Assembly: GCA_035392025.1 (NCBI GenBank)
Contig: DAOPMC010000014.1
Location: forward strand, 1 to 30,200
Reading direction: 5' to 3'
From: DAOPMC01 sp035392025
Lineage (GTDB): Bacteria > Bacillota_I > Bacilli_A > RF39 > UBA660
Length of the DNA stretch: 30,200 nucleotides
Positions within the stretch are counted from its first letter, which is position 1; each line of letters opens with the position of its first letter. The translations under genes were made by a program, and so were the position numbers. The notes beneath the pieces are model-generated. The model saw only the letters and a list, made by a program, of their open reading frames with translations, was not told the DNA's origin and did no database searches. This document shows positions 24,315-30,200 of the stretch, piece by piece.

Positions 24315-24878
24315 ATGAATTTAAAGATAAAAATATCAGCGAGACATATTCATTTAACCAAAAAAGATTTTGCTAAATTGTTTGGTGATACTAAAATGAT
24401 TAGAGAAGTAGAACTTACTCAACCGGGACAGTTTGCATCCAATTTATATGTTGATGTTAAAAATGGTGATAAAATATTTAAACATATTAGAGTTGTAGGA
24501 CCAATTAGAGAGTACACGCAGCTTGAAATATCTAAAACAGATGCACATGCATTAAAAATAAAACCACCAGTTAGAAATTCTGGTGATTTGAGAAACGCTG
24601 TAATGATAGAGATTATTGGCCCCAAAGGTAGTATATCAAGGGAGTGTGCAATAATTGCATCAAGACATATACATATTACTAATGACGCACTTTTGACATC
24701 TAAATTGAATGGACACGAAAAAGTTAAAATAAAAATTAGTGGTGAAAAAGGTGGAATTATTGACAATGTCTATGTGAAACCAACACCACTTGCTACATAT
24801 GAACTTCATTTAGATTTGGATGATGCTAATAGTCATCTATTAAACAATGATGACGAAGTAGAAATTATTCTTGATTAA
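24315..24878 (+). CDS. pduL: PduL-type phosphate acyltransferase
   Basis: PduL transfers acyl groups between CoA and phosphate (propanoyl-CoA or acetyl-CoA to acyl phosphate) using a two-metal site. The 187 residues have both conserved His-rich halves: SARHIHLTKKDF at the start and ASRHIHITNDAL near residue 115, plus LTQPGQFAS, IRVVGPIREYTQLEIS, DAHALKIKPPVRNSGDL. No encapsulation peptide precedes the domain, so it is the free cytoplasmic type that in many Firmicutes replaces Pta in acetate formation. SD GGTGAT lies 3 nt before the ATG. It converges with the penicillin-binding protein gene with a 14-nt overlap, and its terminator lies inside that gene. Confidence 0.93.
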   Translation: MNLKIKISARHIHLTKKDFAKLFGDTKMIREVELTQPGQFASNLYVDVKNGDKIFKHIRVVGPIREYTQLEISKTDAHALKIKPPVRNSGDLRNAVMIEIIGPKGSISRECAIIASRHIHITNDALLTSKLNGHEKVKIKISGEKGGIIDNVYVKPTPLATYELHLDLDDANSHLLNNDDEVEIILD

Positions 24879-26814
24879 TATCATCAAAAGCGCTAATAGT
24901 ATTAGATGGTTCTGTACCTTTTAAATAGTACAGAACTTTTTTATTCTTGCTATTGGCTGTTGCAAGAGTTCCAGAAATCGGATCAACAAGGACTCCAACA
25001 ATATTAGGAGGCATATCATACCATATTTTTTCTTTATCATTTAGATATTTTTCCATAGTATCAGCCCATATTTTTTTGTTGGCAAAACTTTCTGAAGAAC
25101 TAACGGGCAAATTATTATCGTACCCAACCCAGCTAACCATCACAAAATTAGGGGTATAGCCGGCAAGCCACGCATCATAGTCGGTTGTTCCGCTTTTCAT
25201 TGCATATTTTCTTGTTAATCTAGGTGCAATTCCAATACATGTTGGATAATTATAGTCAATAAGATTATTATCGTAAGTATTGGATAAAAGTTCACTCATA
25301 ATAAAAGTGTAGGATTGATTTAATACTAAACTCTTTTCGTTTTTAAATTCATATAGCGTGTTACCATTCATGTCCTCTACTTTTGAAATTAAGTGTGCTT
25401 TAATTTTGTATCCTTCATTTGCAAATGTGGCATACCCTTTTACCATTTCAATAATATTTACTTCAGTGCTACCAAGGGCAGAAGAAGGGACATTTGCAAT
25501 AGTAGTATCAAAACCGACTCTGCTTGCCACGCTATTTAAAGCTTCATCGTCTAAAAACAAATGGGTTTTAACGGCATAAATATTATCTGAGTAGGCGATT
25601 GCTGTTGCAAGAGATATGCTTTTATTAGCATATAAATTGTTATAGTTTTTAGGCGAATAAGTTTTACCATTTGATAAATTAAATGTAGTTGCTTGACTTA
25701 AAAAAGTGGTACTTGCTGTAAAACCATTTTCTAATGCAGCGTAATATAAAAAAGGTTTAATTGATGAACCTGACTGTCTCTTAGATGAAGTTGCACGATT
25801 AAATTGTGATTCTGTATAATTTCTCCCGCCAACAAGTGCAACTATAGATCCATCATCAGAATTCATAATTACAGAAGCGGTTTGAATTAATGAATTTTGT
25901 AGATACTTGTCAATATTATTTTCTAAAATAGTTTGAGCATTTATATCTAGGGTCGTATAAATTTTTAGTCCACCGGTCTCTAAGCAACTAGATGGAATCT
26001 TATCTATTGATTTTAATTCATCCATTACTGCGTCTTGAAAATACATTAAAGTCGTTAAATTTAGACTATCTACTTTGCCATAAAATGTTAATTCCGTGTT
26101 ATAAATTTCGTTTTTTTCTTCTTCTGATATATATCCAAGTTGTTGCATTCTACTTAAAACGACAAGTTGTCTCGTTTTTGATAGTTTATAATTTGCAAGT
26201 GGCGAGTAATTAGAAGGCGAATTGGGTATGCCTGCCAATATGCTAGCTTCAGCAATAGTTAAATCAGATGCGCTTTTATTAAAGTAATATTGTGCGGCAT
26301 TTTCTATCCCATACATCCCGTGTCCATAGTTGATTGTATTTAAATATCCTTCTAATATTTCTTTTTTCGTATAGTGAGTTTCAAGTTCTAAGGTAAGCCA
26401 CATTTCTTTCCATTTTCTTTTCCACGACTTTTCGAAAGTTAAAAATAAATTTTTGGCATATTGCTGGCTGATTGTTGAAGCACCTTGGACGATACTTCCG
26501 GCTTTTATATTCTCTATGGCAGCTTTTCCAATTCTCAAAAAGTCAAATCCCTTGTGGTTATAGAAGTTTTTATCTTCAACTGCAATAGTAGCATTTATCA
26601 AATTTTGCGATATATCATCAATAGTAATCCACTCTTGTGTCCCACTACCTTGAAATACTAATTCATTATTATTGTCATAAAGGAAAAAACTATTAATATT
26701 TTTAATAGATATTTTAGGGGTAATAAGAGCATAAAAATAACATAAAAAGTTTCCAATTATAAATATAAGAATCAGCGATATAAAAACTTTACCCATAATT
26801 TTAAGTATTTTCAT
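24865..26814 (-). CDS. Class A penicillin-binding protein (glycosyltransferase/transpeptidase)
   Basis: Bifunctional cell-wall synthase. The 649 residues begin with a short cytoplasmic end and one membrane anchor (VFISLILIFIIGNFLCYFYAL). The glycosyltransferase domain follows with AVEDKNFYNHKGFD (catalytic Glu), GASTISQQYAKNLFL and ETHYTKKEILEGYLNTINYG. The transpeptidase domain has SSIKPF (SxxK), YSDN (SxN) and KSGTTD (KTG-type). The ATG at 26814 is chosen by GGTGAT 3 nt upstream. In B. subtilis terms it is closest in layout to PbpF/PbpG or a short Pbp1. CATACTA (26836-26842, minus strand) just upstream matches a forespore-type -10, with TACATA 16 bp further up, suggesting but not proving sporulation control. 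Confidence 0.95.
   Translation of the reverse strand: MKILKIMGKVFISLILIFIIGNFLCYFYALITPKISIKNINSFFLYDNNNELVFQGSGTQEWITIDDISQNLINATIAVEDKNFYNHKGFDFLRIGKAAIENIKAGSIVQGASTISQQYAKNLFLTFEKSWKRKWKEMWLTLELETHYTKKEILEGYLNTINYGHGMYGIENAAQYYFNKSASDLTIAEASILAGIPNSPSNYSPLANYKLSKTRQLVVLSRMQQLGYISEEEKNEIYNTELTFYGKVDSLNLTTLMYFQDAVMDELKSIDKIPSSCLETGGLKIYTTLDINAQTILENNIDKYLQNSLIQTASVIMNSDDGSIVALVGGRNYTESQFNRATSSKRQSGSSIKPFLYYAALENGFTASTTFLSQATTFNLSNGKTYSPKNYNNLYANKSISLATAIAYSDNIYAVKTHLFLDDEALNSVASRVGFDTTIANVPSSALGSTEVNIIEMVKGYATFANEGYKIKAHLISKVEDMNGNTLYEFKNEKSLVLNQSYTFIMSELLSNTYDNNLIDYNYPTCIGIAPRLTRKYAMKSGTTDYDAWLAGYTPNFVMVSWVGYDNNLPVSSSESFANKKIWADTMEKYLNDKEKIWYDMPPNIVGVLVDPISGTLATANSKNKKVLYYLKGTEPSNTISAFDDINQE
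24909..24942 (+). terminator. pduL terminator inside the PBP coding region
   Basis: Perfect 9-bp stem GTTCTGTAC / GTACAGAAC, 10-nt loop, then TTTTTT on the plus strand. It is 30 bp after the pduL stop and lies within the 3' end of the minus-strand PBP gene. Confidence 0.75.
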
Positions 26815-26882
26815 ATCATCACCATATCCTAAAATTAGTATGAAAAAAAACATAAAAATATGTATACTATTTAATAACTTAA

Positions 26883-26891
26883 TGCTATAAT
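26883..26891 (+). promoter_or_regulatory. Extended -10 promoter of the 101-residue ORF and rpoE
   Basis: TGCTATAAT (TG-N-TATAAT), 25 bp before the ATG at 26916, divergent from the PBP gene. Confidence 0.5.
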
Positions 26892-26915
26892 GCACTCAGG
26901 GATTTAAGTGATAGT

Positions 26916-27221
26916 ATGACTAAAAAAACAAAGATTAGATGTCAAATAAATGATATCAATATTGAAACAACTGCAAATATAGAAAATGATATTATAAAGT
27001 TTTCATATAATGATGATAGGTACACCTTTGACATAAAAAATAAAATTTTAGTAAAAAATAATGAATATATATTGAATTTTATTAAAAAAGTATGTACTAT
27101 TGATAGCGATATGTCAATTTATATTGATGTATTGAATATTAATAATTATGATAATACTATTTGTATTACATATAAAATTAGTAATCAGGATTTTAATTTA
27201 AAATTAGAATATGATATTTGA
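26916..27221 (+). CDS. Small protein of unknown function, possibly DUF1934 (YwiB-like)
   Basis: I do not recognise this 101-residue protein with certainty. It is built from alternating short polar/hydrophobic strands (KIRCQINDINIETTANIEND, IIKFSYNDDRYTFDIK, ICITYKISNQDFNLKLEYDI), as in a small beta-barrel of the lipocalin-like DUF1934 type, which is common near rpoE or argS in Bacilli but usually about 140 residues long. It has no signal peptide or membrane segment. SD AAGTGAT lies 3 nt before the ATG. rpoE begins 12 bp after its stop, so the two form an operon. Confidence 0.65.
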   Translation: MTKKTKIRCQINDINIETTANIENDIIKFSYNDDRYTFDIKNKILVKNNEYILNFIKKVCTIDSDMSIYIDVLNINNYDNTICITYKISNQDFNLKLEYDI

Positions 27222-27233
27222 AAGGAAATGACT

Positions 27234-27680
27234 ATGAGTATTAAAAAATTAACTAAAGAAGAATTAGAGGCTATGTCATATAAAGATATTACTTATATGA
27301 TGATAGAAGAAGATGGGGCGCAATTAACAGCTGATTTATTTAAAAAAATAATTGAAATGTTAGATTTGCCAAAAAATTTTTTTGAAACAAAAATAGGAGA
27401 TTATTATACTTCACTTGCTACTGATAAAAGATTTATTTTATTAGATAACGGCATTTGGGATTTAAGAACAAAACATCCAAAACAAAAAATACATATTGCA
27501 GATGATATAGATGATATAGATGAAATAGAGCTTGATGAGATAAATGATGAAGAACTTGATGAGGATGAAGTAACTGCTACAAATGATAGCTATGATGAAG
27601 AAGATGATCCATCAGATGATACTGACGAATATAAAGATTTGGTAATTGTAGATGAAGAAGAATTAGGCTTGGATGAATAA
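27234..27680 (+). CDS. rpoE: DNA-directed RNA polymerase delta subunit
   Basis: Delta is a Gram-positive-specific RNA polymerase subunit that increases promoter selectivity and recycling. The 148-residue product has the N-terminal HARE-HTH domain (LTKEELEAMSYKDITYMMIEE, then LFKKIIEMLDLP, KIGDYYTSLATDKRFILLDNGIWDLR) and the long disordered acidic tail (from about residue 90, mostly Asp/Glu with IDDIDEIELDE and EEDDPSDDTDEYKD). The ATG at 27234 is preferred because AAAGGA is 7 nt upstream; the ATG at 27228 is only 1 nt away from it. A terminator overlaps its end. Confidence 0.95.
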   Translation: MSIKKLTKEELEAMSYKDITYMMIEEDGAQLTADLFKKIIEMLDLPKNFFETKIGDYYTSLATDKRFILLDNGIWDLRTKHPKQKIHIADDIDDIDEIELDEINDEELDEDEVTATNDSYDEEDDPSDDTDEYKDLVIVDEEELGLDE

Positions 27681-27689
27681 GCCTTTTTT
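27665..27689 (+). terminator. rpoE terminator
   Basis: Stem AGGCTT / AAGCCT with 8-nt loop and T6; the hairpin contains the rpoE stop codon. Confidence 0.65.
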
Positions 27690-27697
27690 GGTATAAT
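27689..27697 (+). promoter_or_regulatory. Extended -10 promoter of prfA-prmC
   Basis: TGGTATAAT, 25 bp before prfA. Its first T is the last base of the rpoE terminator T-run. Confidence 0.6.
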
Positions 27698-27721
27698 ATT
27701 ATTTAGAAATGAGTGATAAAG

Positions 27722-28777
27722 ATGATAGATAGATTAGAAGGAATATTAAAAAAATATAATGAGTTAAGTGAAGAACTTACAACGCAAGAAGTTATTTCAG
27801 ATATTAGTAAGATGACAAAACTTGCTAAAGAACAGTCTTCACTTAGCGATATTGTAGAAGTATATAAAGATTATAAGAAGATTTTATCTGATATTGAGGG
27901 TTCAAAAGAACTGCTGGATGATCAAGATTTAAAAGAAATGGCAGAGTTAGAACTAAAAGAACTTGAAGAAAAAAGTGAGATGTTAGAGAAAAAATTAGAA
28001 CTTTTGCTGTTACCTAAAGATCCAGATGATGATAAAAATATTATTATGGAAATAAGAGGGGCAGCAGGTGGAGATGAAGCTAATATTTTTGCAGGAGACT
28101 TGTTTCATATGTATCAAAAATACTGTGAATCTCAAGGATGGAAATTAGAAGTAGTTCATGCTGATTATAAAGAAGCTGGTGGATTTTCTCAAATAGAAAT
28201 TATGATTAAAGGTGACAGCATCTATTCAAAATTAAAATATGAAAGTGGTGCACACAGAGTTCAAAGAGTACCAGATACTGAATCCCAAGGAAGAGTTCAT
28301 ACTTCAACAGCAACGGTCTTAGTTATGCCAGAACGTGAAGAAGTAGATATTGAAATTAGTCCTGGTGATTTAAGAATAGATGTTTTTCATAGTGGTGGTG
28401 CTGGTGGGCAGTCAGTTAATACGACAGATAGTGCGGTTAGAATTACCCATTTACCCACAAACACCGTAGTAAGTTGTCAAAATGAAAGAAGCCAATTACA
28501 AAATAAGGAAAAGGCAATGCAAATTTTACGTGCTAAATTATATGATAAAAAAATGGAAGAAGAAAATAGTAAGTTTGAAACTGAAAGAAAAAGCAAAATT
28601 GGTACAGGCGATCGATCTGAAAAAATTAGAACATATAATTATCCACAAAATAGAGTTACAGACCATAGAATAGGTTTTACAATAAACAAATTGGATCGTG
28701 TTATGGAGGGAGAACTTGAGGAGATTATTGAGGCATTAATTAACGAAGATCAAAAGAGAAAATTGGCAGCACAATGA
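27722..28777 (+). CDS. prfA: Peptide chain release factor 1
   Basis: RF1 recognises UAA and UAG stops and triggers peptide release. The 351 residues show the coiled N-terminal domain, then MEIRGAAGGDEANIFAGDL, the tripeptide anticodon in its RF1 form (PDT in RVPDTESQGRVHTS, where RF2 would have SPF), and the GGQ release motif in HSGGAGGQSVNTTDSAVRITH near residue 228. The ATG at 27722 follows GAGTGAT; an in-frame GTG at 27713 lies within that SD. It overlaps prmC by 4 nt (ATGA). Confidence 0.97.
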   Translation: MIDRLEGILKKYNELSEELTTQEVISDISKMTKLAKEQSSLSDIVEVYKDYKKILSDIEGSKELLDDQDLKEMAELELKELEEKSEMLEKKLELLLLPKDPDDDKNIIMEIRGAAGGDEANIFAGDLFHMYQKYCESQGWKLEVVHADYKEAGGFSQIEIMIKGDSIYSKLKYESGAHRVQRVPDTESQGRVHTSTATVLVMPEREEVDIEISPGDLRIDVFHSGGAGGQSVNTTDSAVRITHLPTNTVVSCQNERSQLQNKEKAMQILRAKLYDKKMEEENSKFETERKSKIGTGDRSEKIRTYNYPQNRVTDHRIGFTINKLDRVMEGELEEIIEALINEDQKRKLAAQ

Positions 28778-29592
28778 CAATAGAAGAATTAATTGTTTAT
28801 GGCAAAAAATATATTCATAAAGATCAGGTGATTTTATTATTATCATCTCTTTTAGAGATTAATTATTTTGATGTTTTTAAAGATTTAAATAAAAAATTAG
28901 AAGATGATATAATAGAAAAGTTTAAAAAACTTGTAGAAGGAATTAGAAACAACACTCCCATTCAATATCTGTTAGGAGAAACCGATTTTTATGGTTACAA
29001 GTTTAAAGTAAATGAGAATGTTTTAATACCAAGATTTGAGACTGAATATTTAGTTCAAAAAGCATATAAGTTGATTAAAGATAATTTTAATGATAATATT
29101 GATATCGTAGATATTGGAACAGGGAGTGGAATAATCGCCATAACATTAAAAAAACTTATTCCCCAGGCCAATATTGCTGCTGTTGATATATCAAAAAAGG
29201 CAATTGATATTGCAAAAGAAAATGCCAAAGTTTTAAATACTGACATTACTTTTATTGAAGGCAATATGTTAGATCCATTAACCAAAAGGTATGATGTTTT
29301 AATATCAAATCCACCATATATACCAATTGGGGATGAAGTAGATATATCTACTTCTCAAGAACCTGATATTGCCCTATATGGCGGAATTGATGGATATAAA
29401 TTTTATAGAGAAATAATAGAAAAACTAGATAAAATTTTTAAAGATAAAATATTAATTGCATTTGAAATAGGTAGTAGACAAAACGAAGAAATAGTTAAAA
29501 TAATTAAGGGAAAATATCCAAATGCCATAATAAAAAGTGAAAAAGATTTAAATAATCTTGATAGATATATATTTGCAATGATTAAAAAATAA
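28774..29592 (+). CDS. prmC: Release factor glutamine methyltransferase PrmC
   Basis: PrmC methylates the Gln of the GGQ motif of RF1/RF2. The 272 residues show an N-terminal helical domain, the linker NTPIQYLLGETDFYGYKF, motif I VDIGTGSGIIAITLKK near 112-127, VDIS at the end of strand 2 and the catalytic SNPPYIP near 178-184. The ATGA overlap with prfA couples it to its own substrate protein. It is followed by a hairpin terminator whose 3' arm holds the SD of spoIIR. Confidence 0.96.
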   Translation: MTIEELIVYGKKYIHKDQVILLLSSLLEINYFDVFKDLNKKLEDDIIEKFKKLVEGIRNNTPIQYLLGETDFYGYKFKVNENVLIPRFETEYLVQKAYKLIKDNFNDNIDIVDIGTGSGIIAITLKKLIPQANIAAVDISKKAIDIAKENAKVLNTDITFIEGNMLDPLTKRYDVLISNPPYIPIGDEVDISTSQEPDIALYGGIDGYKFYREIIEKLDKIFKDKILIAFEIGSRQNEEIVKIIKGKYPNAIIKSEKDLNNLDRYIFAMIKK

Positions 29593-29594
29593 TT

Positions 29595-29626
29595 AAATCA
29601 CCTATTAAGTATATAGGTGATTTTTT
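29595..29626 (+). terminator. prmC terminator that sequesters the spoIIR ribosome binding site
   Basis: Perfect 11-bp stem AAATCACCTAT / ATAGGTGATTT with 7-nt loop, T6 run ending directly at the spoIIR ATG. AGGTGAT (29615-29621), the spoIIR SD, is wholly within the 3' arm. Confidence 0.8.
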
Positions 29627-30151
29627 ATGAAAAAATTAATGATTATAATTGCGGTATTATTATTGTTGGTACTAATTTTTAGCAAAAAAGAAAGCTATGT
29701 CATACCAGATGAAGCTATTAGATTAAGAATAATTGCCAATAGTAATAGTATTTATGATCAATATATTAAAGAAAAAGTAAAACAAAGTACCGAACGACAA
29801 TTATTAGAAATTTCAAATAATTCTAATACTATTGAGGAAAGTAGAAAAAACATAATAAGTAGTTTACCAAATATAAAATTATCTGTAAAAACAACGCTAA
29901 ATGATAATAATTATGATGAAAAATTTGATATTGTTTATGGATATAATTATTTCCCAGAAAAAAAATATAAGAATGTTATATATCCTGAAGGAGAATATGA
30001 ATCACTTGTAATAACTCTTGGTGATGGTAATGGTGATAATTGGTGGTGTGTATTGTTTCCACCAATATGTTTTATAGAGACAACAGAAGGTCAAGATGTA
30101 GAGTATAGATTTATGATTGAAGACTTATTTTCTAAATATACAAACAAATAA
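29627..30151 (+). CDS. spoIIR: Stage II sporulation protein R (SpoIIR)
   Basis: SpoIIR is secreted by the forespore and activates SpoIIGA, which processes pro-sigma-E in the mother cell. The 174 residues start with a signal peptide or anchor (MKKLMIIIAVLLLLVLIF), then the core IRLRIIANSNSIYDQYIKEKVKQ, NYFPEKKYKNVIYPEGEYESLVITLGDGNGDNWWCVLFPPICF, the signature of the family. It is shorter than B. subtilis SpoIIR (about 224 residues) at the C-terminus. Gene order prfA-prmC-spoIIR is conserved in Bacilli. No sigma-F promoter was visible; the hairpin covering its SD suggests that it is expressed from a start inside or after the hairpin, or by read-through. Confidence 0.94.
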   Translation: MKKLMIIIAVLLLLVLIFSKKESYVIPDEAIRLRIIANSNSIYDQYIKEKVKQSTERQLLEISNNSNTIEESRKNIISSLPNIKLSVKTTLNDNNYDEKFDIVYGYNYFPEKKYKNVIYPEGEYESLVITLGDGNGDNWWCVLFPPICFIETTEGQDVEYRFMIEDLFSKYTNK

Positions 30152-30160
30152 TGTCAATAG

Positions 30161-30179
30161 TTTGGGAAAATGTCCCAAA
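30161..30179 (+). terminator. Hairpin after spoIIR
   Basis: TTTGGGA / TCCCAAA with 5-nt loop, 10 nt after the stop, but followed by AATATTT rather than a clear T-run. Weak terminator candidate. Confidence 0.3.
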
Positions 30180-30200
30180 AATATTTAAACATTAACGGGA

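Noticed and set aside
29946..29960. ATTATTTCCCAG, a half Noc-type site in spoIIR
   Set aside because: Only one arm is conserved; it encodes the family motif NYFPEK, so coding explains it.
1..30200. Mycoplasma genetic code (TGA as Trp)
   Set aside because: TGA ends several genes (rnpA, bofA, prfA) at conserved C-termini, and Trp is TGG throughout.

Overview
This AT-rich window is the replication-origin region of a low-GC Gram-positive, spore-forming bacterium of the class Bacilli. The gene order jag-yidC-rnpA-rpmH | dnaA-dnaN-recF-gyrB-gyrA, followed by tadA-dnaX-ybaB-recR-bofA-holB-ricT-trmN6-pth-mfd-spoVT, is the Bacillus subtilis origin neighbourhood in compact form. Sporulation genes (spoVT, gerQ, bofA, spoIIR, ricT), a ComK-family gene and sites matching the Bacillus Noc consensus all point to Bacilli. 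The small SRP RNA (about 75-80 nt), reduced gene set and base composition suggest one of the reduced, uncultured gut lineages near the Mollicutes, but this placement is inference. TGA is used as a stop and Trp is TGG, so the genetic code is standard.

Layout. Positions 1-3504 (minus): mnmE, then the rpmH-rnpA-yidC-jag operon read away from the origin. Positions 3505-3812 and 5187-5316: two clusters of non-canonical DnaA boxes flanking dnaA, a bipartite oriC with a likely unwinding region next to dnaN. Positions 3813-12592 (plus): dnaA, dnaN, a comK-like gene where yaaA usually sits, recF (with a disrupted 5' end), gyrB, gyrA. Positions 12593-13418: a centromere-like region with seven parS (ParB/Spo0J) sites and three sites matching the Noc consensus, largely in 207-bp tandem repeats, then the SRP RNA gene. 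A fourth Noc-type site lies in the dnaX promoter at 13864-13887.

Positions 13419-22900 (plus): tadA, dnaX, ybaB, recR, bofA, holB, ricT, trmN6, pth and mfd, a tightly packed run for DNA replication, repair and translation quality. Positions 22901-24221: spoVT, a doubtful small membrane ORF, and gerQ on the minus strand. Positions 24315-26814: pduL-type phosphotransacylase convergent with a class A penicillin-binding protein. Positions 26916-30151: a small unknown protein, rpoE (delta), prfA-prmC, and spoIIR.

The most interesting items are the composite parS/Noc-site array, a Noc-type palindrome covering the dnaX promoter, a phased slippery A7 in dnaX at the domain III/IV linker, substitutions in the DnaA recognition motif that accompany unusual DnaA boxes, a ComK-like regulator inside the initiation cluster, and a recF gene whose start is out of frame.
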